From NCBI GenBank assembly GCA_002314145.1, contig DCCG01000004.1, forward strand, positions 89,328 through 153,327: a DNA stretch of 64,000 bases, given 5' to 3'. Source of the stretch: Thalassolituus sp. UBA1087 (lineage in GTDB: Bacteria > Pseudomonadota > Gammaproteobacteria > Pseudomonadales > Oceanobacteraceae). Below the pieces are notes generated by a model. It saw only the letters and a list, made by a program, of their open reading frames with translations. It did no database searches and was not told where the DNA came from. Shown piece by piece: positions 8,265 to 16,114 of the stretch (within the stretch, counting starts at the first letter, position 1; every line of letters begins with the position of its first letter). The position numbers and the translations under genes are program-made.

Positions 8265-8933
8265 ATGATTATGCATCAGCTGTTTTTAATCTGTGTGTTT
8301 GCGCTCGCGCTTATGTCGCCGTCAGTCAGTGTGGCGGCAGAAGACTGGACGCTGCGTCAGTCCGATGATGAACACCACATACAGATCTACACCCGGGATA
8401 TCGCCGGTTCCGACCTGAAAGAATTCCGCGGTGAAATGACCCTGCATTCCCGGCTGCGGCCTCTGGTTGCACTGATTGAAGATAATGCTGCAGCACCTCA
8501 GTGGCTTTATCATTGCCGCGCACTGGAGCTGATCGAACGCCAGTCAGCCCATGAAAAGCTGTTCTATATGGTAACCGATGCCCCCTGGCCGGTTTCTGAC
8601 CGCGACAGCGTGTTCCGCAGCATTCTGACCCAGGACCCGGCTAGCGGCATCGTCACCATTGATATGCAGGCTGAGCCGGACAGCTTTCCCCCCAACGACG
8701 ATTTTTTACGCATCCGTCAGATGCGTGGCATGTGGCAGTTTATTCCCCGTGCGGACGGCGTCGTCAAAGTCATCTATCAGGTACACGCGGAACCGGGCGG
8801 TGGTATTCCGGCGTGGCTGGCCAACAGTGTGGTGGTGGATAACCCTTACCAGACACTGAAACAGATGCGCGAAATGGTGCGTCAGCCGGTTTACCAGCGT
8901 ACAGAAATAAACCACATCAAAGATACTGATTAA
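8265..8933 (+). CDS. Secreted START/SRPBCC-domain lipid-binding protein
   Basis: This protein of about 222 aa has a signal peptide (hydrophobic LFLICVFALALMSPS, cleavage near VAA) followed by a START-like domain. Family features include EFRGEMTLHSRLRPLVALIEDN, the WPVSDRD motif (bacterial START proteins typically have WPxxDRD) and a late YQVHAEPGGGIPAWLAN segment. Such proteins bind lipids or other hydrophobic ligands, but the ligand is unknown. ATG 8265 and ATG 8271 are both plausible; a TTG at 8253 is less so. Confidence 0.82.
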   Translation: MIMHQLFLICVFALALMSPSVSVAAEDWTLRQSDDEHHIQIYTRDIAGSDLKEFRGEMTLHSRLRPLVALIEDNAAAPQWLYHCRALELIERQSAHEKLFYMVTDAPWPVSDRDSVFRSILTQDPASGIVTIDMQAEPDSFPPNDDFLRIRQMRGMWQFIPRADGVVKVIYQVHAEPGGGIPAWLANSVVVDNPYQTLKQMREMVRQPVYQRTEINHIKDTD

Positions 8934-9033
8934 CCCTGCGGCGAGACTAATCCACGGATAATTCATTGTTTTGTACCAGCCTTGTCATTCTCCCGTAACA
9001 AAACCTTCATAGAGTTCGCCGCAATTGAAACTA

Positions 9034-10404
9034 ATGATTACGGTAATTATGAATATCCGCGAACACGTTCTCACTTTTCTTCTTTTGTTTTCGTCGGCGG
9101 TGGCCGTTGCTGCTCCGGCACCTTTTTCTGATGATCTTAAGCCGGGTGATAACCGGATACTGACCATTCACGGTTCCAACACCATCGGTGCCGAATTAGC
9201 CCCGAATCTGGTGAAGGCCTACCTCAGAGCCAAAGGGGCAACTGACATCCGCAGTGCGCCTGCTGGAGAAGAAAACGAAACCCTGATTACCGGTCAGGTA
9301 GGGACGATGGAACGGGTATCCGTCAAGGTCGCTGCTCATGGGTCGGGTACCGGGTTTAAAGGTCTTAAAAGCGGCACTGCCGATATTGCCGCCGCGTCGC
9401 GTCCGGCCAAAGAAAAAGAAGCCGTGCTGCTGCAGGGGATGACCGATGTGCGCAGCCCGGCCAGTGAGCATATCGTCGGCATTGATGGTCTGGCGATCAT
9501 TGTTCACCCGGATAATCCGGTTAATGATCTCAGCGTGGAGGAGATTGCACAGATCTTTTCCGGGGGGTACACCGACTGGTCAGAACTGGGTGGAGTACCG
9601 GGACCCATTCATGTGTATGCACGGGATGATAAATCCGGTACCTGGGACAGTTTTAAAGGCATGGTGTTAGGCAAAACCCATCAGCTGATTGATTCCGCCA
9701 GACGGTTTGAATCCAATGCTGATCTGTCGGATGCGGTCAGCGTGGATGCCGGTGGCATTGGCTTTGTTGGTCTTTCTTCAGTGCGTCTGGCGAAAGTGGT
9801 GTCGGTATCGGATGGTTCAGCGAAATCCCTGTTACCGAATAAACTGACGGTGGCGACTGAGGATTATGCTCTGTCCCGGCGTCTGTATATGTATACCGAT
9901 GACAACCCGGCCAACCCCTACGTGAGCGAATTTATTCAGTTCGTGACGGAAAATCAGGGCCAGAAAATCGTCGCCGATACCGGGTTTATTTCGCAGGAAG
10001 TGAAAGCCGTGGTACCGGAATATTACTCCGAATTACCACAGGACTTCCGCGAAATCACCGATGACGCCAAACGCCTGACCATTAATTTCCGCTTTTACGA
10101 AGGCAGTGCCAAACTGGATAACAAAGCACTGCGTGATCTGGATCGTCTGGTGGGGTATGTCAATCAGCATCCGCAGGCGGAACTGGTTCTGGTTGGTTTT
10201 GGTGATAAGAAAAAAGACGAAGCGCGCTCAGATCTGCTGTCAAAACTGCGTGCCATGGCTGTACGTCGCGAGTTAGTGCGTAAGGGCATTTATCCGCAGG
10301 CATCGGTCGGTTATGGCGATAATCTGCCGGTGGCGTCGCTGACCGGGAATGACGGTAAAACCAAAAACCGCCGGGTCGAGGTCTGGGTGCGGCAGGCATC
10401 CTGA
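9034..10404 (+). CDS. PstS-like substrate-binding protein fused to an OmpA peptidoglycan-binding domain
   Basis: This envelope protein of about 456 aa has three parts. First is a signal peptide (LTFLLLFSSAVAVAA). Second is a PstS-like phosphate-binding domain (TIHGSNTIGAELAP, GSGTGFKGLKSGTADIAAASR, then YARDDKSGTWDSFK and DAGGIGFVGLS). Third is a C-terminal OmpA domain (INFRFYEGSAKLDNKALRDLDRLVGYV, ending NRRVEVWV). It has neither a lipobox nor membrane helices, so it is probably periplasmic and held to the wall by the OmpA part. No pst transporter genes are adjacent. ATG 9049 and TTG 9025 are alternative starts, and none has a strong Shine-Dalgarno. Confidence 0.83.
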   Translation: MITVIMNIREHVLTFLLLFSSAVAVAAPAPFSDDLKPGDNRILTIHGSNTIGAELAPNLVKAYLRAKGATDIRSAPAGEENETLITGQVGTMERVSVKVAAHGSGTGFKGLKSGTADIAAASRPAKEKEAVLLQGMTDVRSPASEHIVGIDGLAIIVHPDNPVNDLSVEEIAQIFSGGYTDWSELGGVPGPIHVYARDDKSGTWDSFKGMVLGKTHQLIDSARRFESNADLSDAVSVDAGGIGFVGLSSVRLAKVVSVSDGSAKSLLPNKLTVATEDYALSRRLYMYTDDNPANPYVSEFIQFVTENQGQKIVADTGFISQEVKAVVPEYYSELPQDFREITDDAKRLTINFRFYEGSAKLDNKALRDLDRLVGYVNQHPQAELVLVGFGDKKKDEARSDLLSKLRAMAVRRELVRKGIYPQASVGYGDNLPVASLTGNDGKTKNRRVEVWVRQAS

Positions 10405-10437
10405 ACAGGCGCTGCGACAGACACCGGAATACAGACA

Positions 10438-10467
10438 CAAAAAATCCCGGCCTGGCCGGGATTTTTT
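10438..10467. terminator. Bidirectional rho-independent terminator
   Basis: AATCCCGG and CCGGGATT flank a 5-nt loop, with A-runs before and T-runs after. It sits between two convergent genes and serves both. Confidence 0.9.
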
Positions 10468-10479
10468 CTGCGTGGCGGA

Positions 10480-11055
10480 TTATTTTTCCGCGTGCAGACG
10501 CAGATACAGTCCCACCACGGCGGCGGGAATATTGCCGCACATCTGATCAGACAATTCGACGTCTTCATCAATGTCTGCCATCTCAGGTTCATCCATAAAC
10601 AGACCTGAAGCATACATGATCGGAAACAGATGCTGGGCAACGTCGTCTTCGTTGCGCCGGTACCAGTCTTGCTCCTGCAGTAATACGGCGGTCATATAGC
10701 CCATTGCCCAGCTTTCCAGCGGTGGCTCGCCTTCGTCGTCCATCAGGGTCAGATCCGCGGGTACCGGAAAGTCCTGGCCGGAATCCAGCCAGGCCTGAAT
10801 TTCCTTCGCCAGTTTTATCAGCAGAGACTCCAGCTCTGCCTTCTGAGCCGCGCTGAAACCTGTCTCAGCGTCGAAGGCTGCTTCCATAACCTGCTGCAGT
10901 TCAAAGTCGACGGGGCCGGAAATCAGTGCCGTCATCAGGCCGTGAACGGCAAAAAAATCGAAACTGTCCTGACGTTCGGCTTCGTCTTCGAGCATCACGC
11001 CCAGGGTTTCCAGTTCGTCTTCGCTGAGGGATGGGATACTATTGAGGTCTGTCAT
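10480..11055 (-). CDS. UPF0149 (YecA/YgfB-like) family protein
   Basis: This 191-aa acidic protein opens with LSEDELETLGVMLEDEA and contains the family patterns FFAVHGLMTALISGP, ESWAMGYMTAVLLQEQDWY and a late LFPIMYASGLFMDEP. There is no signal peptide and no C-terminal SEC-C zinc motif. Biochemical function of the family is poorly defined. AGGAG precedes the ATG. Only 18 bp separate it from the proposed start of the divergent metalloprotease gene, so their promoters must overlap. Confidence 0.82.
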   Translation of the reverse strand: MTDLNSIPSLSEDELETLGVMLEDEAERQDSFDFFAVHGLMTALISGPVDFELQQVMEAAFDAETGFSAAQKAELESLLIKLAKEIQAWLDSGQDFPVPADLTLMDDEGEPPLESWAMGYMTAVLLQEQDWYRRNEDDVAQHLFPIMYASGLFMDEPEMADIDEDVELSDQMCGNIPAAVVGLYLRLHAEK

Positions 11056-11073
11056 TCTTCACTCCTGAAACTG

Positions 11074-11793
11074 GTGCCAATCCTAGTGACCACACGAGCT
11101 TCCCGCAAGCAGGAATTTATTCTGCCCCTTGGTAATGAAGAGATCCGCGTCTGCGTCTCCGCTATGCGCCGTAAGAGCATGCGTCTGGCGCTGACCAGAG
11201 AAGGGGATGTGGACCTGCGTATACCGCTGGGCTGTCCGAAGCACGAAGTGCTGACTTTTGTACGTAAACACGAAGCCTGGCTGCTGGAGCAGCGGCGGGA
11301 ATTCCGGCAGCAGAACAGTCAGAAACAGACCGGGGTATTCATCAGAGGGCGTGAGCTGCCGTGGGAAATCAGCGCTCTGGATGAGTTTCTGGTCACGGAT
11401 CAGGCGGTGTGGGTTCCGCCGGCCTGGTCGCAGTCTGAGCGTGAGAACGCACTGGATGCATGGCTCAGAGCCGCGGCGAAAACCGAATACCAGCGGATGA
11501 TTGAACGCTGGTGGCCGGCGTTTGCCGGGTTTTCTGCGCAGCGGCCGACTCTGCGGGTTAAGAAAATGCGCAGCCGCTGGGGCAGTCTGTCACAGAAAGG
11601 CTATATCAACCTCAATCTGGCGCTGATGCAGATGCCGGAACATCTGCTGGAGCTGGTGGTGGTCCACGAGTTATGCCATCTGAAACATTTTGACCATGGA
11701 CCGGGTTTTAAGCAGCTGATGTCCACCTGTCTGCCCGACTGGCGCCAGCGCGAAAAAGAACTTAAAGATTTCTCCCGCCTGCTGCGTTACTGA
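11074..11793 (+). CDS. YgjP-family zinc metallopeptidase
   Basis: This predicted soluble metalloprotease of about 239 aa belongs to the YgjP/SprT-like group. The zinc site is in LVVVHELCHLKHFDHGPGF, with HELCH and a third histidine downstream. RVKKMRSRWGSLSQKG before it is the typical family signature. The N-terminal half (LPLGNEEIRVCVSAMRRKSMRLAL) is also typical. The frame is open to 10942, but that part is antisense to the neighbour and not family-like. GTG 11074 or GTG 11086 are the plausible starts, and neither has a clear Shine-Dalgarno, so the start is uncertain. Confidence 0.8.
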   Translation: MPILVTTRASRKQEFILPLGNEEIRVCVSAMRRKSMRLALTREGDVDLRIPLGCPKHEVLTFVRKHEAWLLEQRREFRQQNSQKQTGVFIRGRELPWEISALDEFLVTDQAVWVPPAWSQSERENALDAWLRAAAKTEYQRMIERWWPAFAGFSAQRPTLRVKKMRSRWGSLSQKGYINLNLALMQMPEHLLELVVVHELCHLKHFDHGPGFKQLMSTCLPDWRQREKELKDFSRLLRY

Positions 11794-11811
11794 AGCCTTG
11801 TGGCCTCAGGT

Positions 11812-12852
11812 TCAGCGGTTGGCCACGCTTTTATTGATCCAAAGCTGTGAGTACCAGTAATACCAGCCCTTGTGGGCTTTGCTGGGCGCCGTACAGTTGT
11901 AGCGGCTGCGTCCGCCGGGCATGGGCTCGCTGGCCTGGGTACGCACCTTAAGACCGCCATCCGCTTGTGTTTCTTTTTCCGTCGCTATTTTACCTTCACT
12001 ACTGGCGAAGCACTGCAGCTGGGAAGCGTAAAAATCCTGCAGCGGAATCGTCAGTGATAACGCCGGCAGGCTGGCATCCGGCAGTACCGGTTCCTGCAGC
12101 TGCTGTGGTCCGACAGCAAAGGGCATGGTGTAGAGTTTTGTGCGCAGGGTTTTGGTATTGGCATAGACTCCGGCGGCAGGAAAGCGCGGAATGGCCTGCA
12201 TATGGGATACTTTCCCTACCGGTCCGGAATGCTGCCCAAACGCCAGATAATTATGATCTTTCAGCCAGGCGGTCATTGCCAGATTAAATTCGCCATAAGG
12301 GTAGGCCAGCAGGCGGTGGCTGGTGCCCAGTTTTTCCTCCAGCCGTGTTTCTGCGGCTTCCACTTCCTGGTTCATCCAGTCATTCAGCGGAATATCCGCC
12401 GGGCGCTCAATCAGATATTTGTGGTGCATGGAGTGGTTGGCGATCACATTGCCGGCATCCTGCAATGTTTTCAGTTCGTCCCAGCTCATAATGCTGTTGT
12501 ATTGCTGATCAACGAAGGCGGGATTCACAAACACGGTGAATGGCCACTGGCGCTCTTTCAGCATGGGCCAGGCCGTGTCATACACCGAGCGGTAAGCGTC
12601 ATCAAAGGTGATGGCTACGGCTTTATCCGGCAGGCTCTCACCGGCCTGAATTTTCTGCATGGCGGTGGCCAGATCGACGATCTGCATTCCTTCATCTTCC
12701 AGCAGTTGCAGGTGACTGGCGAAATCGTCCGGGCTGATGCTGGTGGCCGGGGGCGTGCTGGCGTCCACATGGTGATATTGCAGAATAACCAGTTGGGCGT
12801 TTACCTGGGCTGTGCCCAGAAAAAATAACAGAGTGATCAGATTTTTTATCAT
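11812..12852 (-). CDS. Secreted polysaccharide deacetylase (NodB homology)
   Basis: This 346-aa exported protein has a signal peptide (about residues 1-19, MIKNLITLLFFLGTAQVNA). Its NodB-type carbohydrate esterase core carries LQYHHVD, the metal motif TFDDAYRS, the histidine motif ANHSMHHKYL and AYPYGEFN. The C-terminal third (about 270-346) resembles no catalytic domain I know and has two cysteines. It probably de-N-acetylates an envelope or exopolysaccharide; the substrate is unknown. Its ATG overlaps the TGA of the upstream DnaJ-like gene (ATGA), so the two are translationally coupled. Confidence 0.86.
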   Translation of the reverse strand: MIKNLITLLFFLGTAQVNAQLVILQYHHVDASTPPATSISPDDFASHLQLLEDEGMQIVDLATAMQKIQAGESLPDKAVAITFDDAYRSVYDTAWPMLKERQWPFTVFVNPAFVDQQYNSIMSWDELKTLQDAGNVIANHSMHHKYLIERPADIPLNDWMNQEVEAAETRLEEKLGTSHRLLAYPYGEFNLAMTAWLKDHNYLAFGQHSGPVGKVSHMQAIPRFPAAGVYANTKTLRTKLYTMPFAVGPQQLQEPVLPDASLPALSLTIPLQDFYASQLQCFASSEGKIATEKETQADGGLKVRTQASEPMPGGRSRYNCTAPSKAHKGWYYWYSQLWINKSVANR

Positions 12853-13493
12853 GAATACCGCGTTTTCAGTCGTTGAAAGGCTGCCTGCAGGCGGCAGAAG
12901 TAATCCTGATCGCCACCACGGTCCGGGTGATGCTGCATGGCCAGGCGGCGATATTGTCGGCGAATCTGTTGGGCGTCAACAGGCTCTTCAAGTTCCAGCA
13001 GTTCAAGATCCTGGTGCTGAGTGTCCGGTAGCAGCATGCTTTGCCAGAAGCTTCTCAGCAGGCTTTCCACATCCTCGCGCCCGGTGTTGAGCTGGCTCAG
13101 GTCGAGGTAATAGGCGGCCAGGCTGTCATGGTGTGCCGGCGCCCGGTCAGTGTTCGCTGTATCCGGTGTGTGGCAGGGAGGGCGATAGGGCGTGCGATAG
13201 ATGGCAAGCGCGGATATCTCCAGCCCGCCTTTCTGTTGCTCATGCCACTGCCGGCGCAGACGATACAGGCAATGCATCAGAATAAAATGGCTGCGGAACA
13301 GGGTCAGCGGATCGCTCAGGGCATCGCTGCGGAAAATGGCGCGCTCCGGTGCCTGCAGCCAGCGCATTAAGTCAAATTCACTGACGCGGGTTCCCTGACT
13401 GAGGTAGTGATCAAGCAGGGTGATCAGGGCTGAAAAGTCACAGGCATCCTGATTACCGCTGGTTTCTGTGGCGCTCGGGTTAAGATTGGGCAT
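12849..13493 (-). CDS. DnaJ-related protein with C-terminal J domain
   Basis: This 214-aa cytosolic protein has an N-terminal 'DnaJ-related' helical domain (about 20-110, SALITLLDHYLSQGTRVSEFDLMRWL). A C-terminal J domain follows (about 165-214), with the HPD motif in MQHHPDRGGD. The J domain being at the C-terminus, without G/F or zinc regions, marks it as a type III co-chaperone that would stimulate DnaK on a specific client. AGGA precedes the ATG. It forms a two-gene operon with the deacetylase. A functional link between them is unknown. Confidence 0.85.
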   Translation of the reverse strand: MPNLNPSATETSGNQDACDFSALITLLDHYLSQGTRVSEFDLMRWLQAPERAIFRSDALSDPLTLFRSHFILMHCLYRLRRQWHEQQKGGLEISALAIYRTPYRPPCHTPDTANTDRAPAHHDSLAAYYLDLSQLNTGREDVESLLRSFWQSMLLPDTQHQDLELLELEEPVDAQQIRRQYRRLAMQHHPDRGGDQDYFCRLQAAFQRLKTRYS

Positions 13494-13530
13494 GACCTAA
13501 TCCTAGGCGTTTATGACGGTAAAACCAACA

Positions 13531-13803
13531 TCAGGGAGCGGAGTCACCGGGATCGGTATCTTCGATCATGCGGCGTGCAAAGCCGGGCAGATAGCGTTTG
13601 GATTGATTCAGCCGGCGCGATACGCTGCCATAGCGGCGGCGCAGTTCACGCAGGCGGTGGCGCATAAAGGGCAGGCTGCTGACCAGCATGGACAGCCCTG
13701 ACACGATAAGGATAATGCCCAGAGGTATAGGCATCGGGGTGATAATCAGCCCCAGCAGTATCAAAGCACTGCCGGAAGCAACAGTAAGACCACGGCGGAT
13801 CAT
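13531..13803 (-). CDS. Small membrane protein, possibly PGPGW-like
   Basis: This probable 90-aa inner-membrane protein starts MIRRGLTVASGSALILLG. It has two closely spaced hydrophobic segments (about 4-22 and 26-45) joined by a TPMPIPLG turn. A strongly basic cytoplasmic tail follows (RHRLRELRRRYGSVSRRLNQSKRY). The hairpin resembles the PGPGW-type family but the signature is not exact. The start is uncertain: AGGA is 14 nt upstream, and the frame is open to 13968. Its 5' region overlaps none of greB, which diverges from it. Confidence 0.5.
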   Translation of the reverse strand: MIRRGLTVASGSALILLGLIITPMPIPLGIILIVSGLSMLVSSLPFMRHRLRELRRRYGSVSRRLNQSKRYLPGFARRMIEDTDPGDSAP

Positions 13804-13911
13804 AAATGTATAACAGGTCCTGGTTACCTGACAGACACCTAAGCTGACAGCTGAGTGTTGCGATTCCATGACGCAGCCGTCGGCGGCGACACAGGTAATA
13901 ATTGATTGAGT

Positions 13912-14466
13912 ATGGCTGAAACCGAGAAAAAACCACTGCCGAAACGCGCGCATCTGATTACTCCGCAAGGGGAGCAGGCGCTGAAGGATGAATACGACTT
14001 TTTATGGCGCAAAGAGCGTCCCAGAGTCACACAGGAAGTATCCGATGCGGCCAAGCAGGGTGACCGCTCTGAAAATGCCGAATATATCTATGGCAAGAAA
14101 CGTCTGCGCCAGATTGATGGCCGCCTGCGTTTTCTGAAAAAGCGGCTGGAAATCGTTACGGTCGTTGACCGTTTACCTGCCGATGTTAACAAAGTGTATT
14201 TCGGTGCCTGGATTGAGCTGGAAGACGAGGATGAAGTACTGCACCGTTACCGCATAGTCGGAGAAGACGAAATCGATCTGAAACGCGGTTATATCAGTGT
14301 GGACGCGCCACTGGCGCGTGGACTGATGGGCAAATCCGTGGACGATGACGTCACTGTTACCCTGCCGAAAGGGAAGCAGGACTTTCTGATTGTGGCTGTG
14401 CAATATCAGCCGCCGCAGTGGGACACCGGCGGTTCATCCACGGCGGTATTTGAAGAGCGCGATTAA
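13912..14466 (+). CDS. greB: Transcript cleavage factor GreB
   Basis: This 184-aa factor inserts a coiled coil into the RNA polymerase secondary channel to rescue backtracked complexes. The N-terminal hairpin contains ITPQGEQALKDEYDFLWRKERPRV and the acidic tip DRSENAEYIYGKKRLRQID, where D and E hold the catalytic magnesium. The C-terminal FKBP-like domain follows (VYFGAWIELEDED through VTVTLPKGKQDF). The tip sequence with YIYGKKR favours GreB over GreA. ATG 13912 is preferred to the upstream TTG. Confidence 0.94.
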   Translation: MAETEKKPLPKRAHLITPQGEQALKDEYDFLWRKERPRVTQEVSDAAKQGDRSENAEYIYGKKRLRQIDGRLRFLKKRLEIVTVVDRLPADVNKVYFGAWIELEDEDEVLHRYRIVGEDEIDLKRGYISVDAPLARGLMGKSVDDDVTVTLPKGKQDFLIVAVQYQPPQWDTGGSSTAVFEERD

Positions 14467-14547
14467 GCGGCACTGAAGGGCAGCAACCGGGTCAGGCTCT
14501 GCTAGGCTTATTGTCATTCGTCATACTTATGCCTGCAGGAGGTACGG

Positions 14548-15027
14548 ATGCGACACAGCGCTCTGTTGAAACAGCCAGTGTGCACTTTATGGATGCTGAT
14601 GCTGCTGGTCATAGCCCGCCCCGCAGGCGCCGCTGACGACAAACTCATGACTCAGATATATAAGTTACCGGTTGAAATTAACGCCGTCAGCCGGGTCTGC
14701 CCGTGGCGTTCCAAAGCCGGACAGGGGTATATCCGCCTGATCCGTACCGACGCCCTGACCGGACACCGCCTCTATCTGCAATGGGTACGGCGCGGCATTG
14801 CCGGTGCGCCGACGCAGGCGACGTCCACTGTGCCGGTACAGGAGCTGGAAGAAGACTATGAAGTCCGTATAGAGATGCCTGCTGCCACGCTGGGCCCTCA
14901 TGCCTGTAAGCTCAGCGCCATTGGTGAAGACATTACCAGTGAGCGCCGTTATCGCTTTGACTTCACTCTGAAAGGGCCGGGGGATTATAAACTGGGCGTC
15001 ACCCACCTGCTGGAAGGCGGGCTGTAG
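14548..15027 (+). CDS. Secreted protein of unknown function
   Basis: This 159-aa protein has a signal peptide (about 1-28, ending ARPAGAA). The mature domain is probably beta-rich with two cysteines (RVCPWRSK and GPHACKL) that could form a disulfide. The tract QGYIRLIRTDALTGHRLYLQWVRRG is notable, but I do not recognise a family. A strong AGGAGGT Shine-Dalgarno precedes the ATG. It is convergent with ttcA, 8 bp apart. Confidence 0.7.
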   Translation: MRHSALLKQPVCTLWMLMLLVIARPAGAADDKLMTQIYKLPVEINAVSRVCPWRSKAGQGYIRLIRTDALTGHRLYLQWVRRGIAGAPTQATSTVPVQELEEDYEVRIEMPAATLGPHACKLSAIGEDITSERRYRFDFTLKGPGDYKLGVTHLLEGGL

Positions 15028-15035
15028 CCGCCGGA

Positions 15036-15887
15036 TCAGTCGACCTGAACCACATCCAGGCGGGTAAACAGGTGGCTCTTTTCCTGTTTATCCTGCAGGG
15101 TTTCAAAATCAAACAGATCTTTATCGCCCAGCTGTGACGGGGCGATATTGCAGATCGCCGCAAAAATATTCTCTGAGCGCCCGGGCTGCTCTTTTTCCCA
15201 TTGTGCCAGCATCATTTTAATGTTCTGACGCTGCAGATTTTCCTGCGAACCACACAGATTGCATGGAATAATCGGGAACTCCCGGGCCTGGGCGAAGCGC
15301 TCTATATCTTTCTCTTTGCAGTAAGCGAGAGGGCGGATCAGGACGTGTTTCTGATCGTCGCTGAGCAGTTTGGGCGGCATGGCTTTCAGTTTGCCGCCGT
15401 GAAACATATTCAGAAACAGGGTTTCAATGATGTCATCACGATGGTGACCCAGAGCGATTTTATTCGCGCCGATGCTCTCGGCGAACCCGTACAGGGTGCC
15501 GCGCCGCAGGCGGGAACACAGACCACAGGTGGTTTTGCCTTCCGGGATAATGTCTTTCACCACGCTGTAGGTGTCTTTTTCCACAATGTGATATTCGACT
15601 CCCTGCTGGCTCAGGTATTCCGGTAAGACGTGTTCCGGGAAGCCGGGTTGCTTCTGATCCATATTCACGGCCACCAGATCAAAGTGGACCGGCGCGCTTT
15701 TCTGCAGCCCCAGCAGAATATCCAGCATGGTGTATGAGTCTTTACCACCGGACAGACACACCATGACCTTATCGCCTTCTTCAATCATGCGATAGTCTTC
15801 AATAGCTTTGCCCACATTACGGCGCAGGCGCTTCTGCAGCTTGTTGAATTCAGTGCGTTCTTTTCGTGCAGCGGGATCAGTGGTCAT
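15036..15887 (-). CDS. ttcA: tRNA 2-thiocytidine(32) synthetase TtcA
   Basis: This 283-aa enzyme uses ATP and a [4Fe-4S] cluster to thiolate cytidine 32 in certain tRNAs. The PP-loop SGGKDS is at 46-51, and the two CxxC pairs are C121-GL-C124 and C209-NL-C212. GHHRDDIIETLFLNMF is the conserved helix after the first pair. The start at 15887 (MTTDPAARKERTEFNKLQ) is chosen because GGAA precedes it and the upstream extension is not family-like. Confidence 0.95.
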   Translation of the reverse strand: MTTDPAARKERTEFNKLQKRLRRNVGKAIEDYRMIEEGDKVMVCLSGGKDSYTMLDILLGLQKSAPVHFDLVAVNMDQKQPGFPEHVLPEYLSQQGVEYHIVEKDTYSVVKDIIPEGKTTCGLCSRLRRGTLYGFAESIGANKIALGHHRDDIIETLFLNMFHGGKLKAMPPKLLSDDQKHVLIRPLAYCKEKDIERFAQAREFPIIPCNLCGSQENLQRQNIKMMLAQWEKEQPGRSENIFAAICNIAPSQLGDKDLFDFETLQDKQEKSHLFTRLDVVQVD

Positions 15888-16114
15888 AACAGTTCCGGTT
15901 TGCCGGCAGAGCCTGCCAGGGTGAATCAAGGCGCGCATTTTACCCAAGAAAGCCGGATGCGTCAGCACAGGGTGATATCTGAGTCGTTTCAGTGGTCTTT
16001 CAGAAAATGTACGACTTAACTGACAACCTGAGATTTTGGTATGAAAGTAAGAAAATTATCAGCCATTTCAGTGAACTAGACTCTGGGGAATTCACTGGTA
16101 AGAGCATTTATCCC

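Noticed and set aside
10942..11073. N-terminal extension of the YgjP metalloprotease
   Set aside because: It is antisense to the UPF0149 gene and does not resemble the family N-terminus.
15992..16114. N-terminal extension of the FIST chemoreceptor
   Set aside because: It has no Shine-Dalgarno and no family resemblance; MGWFSRAKKK is the more likely start. It cannot be fully excluded.
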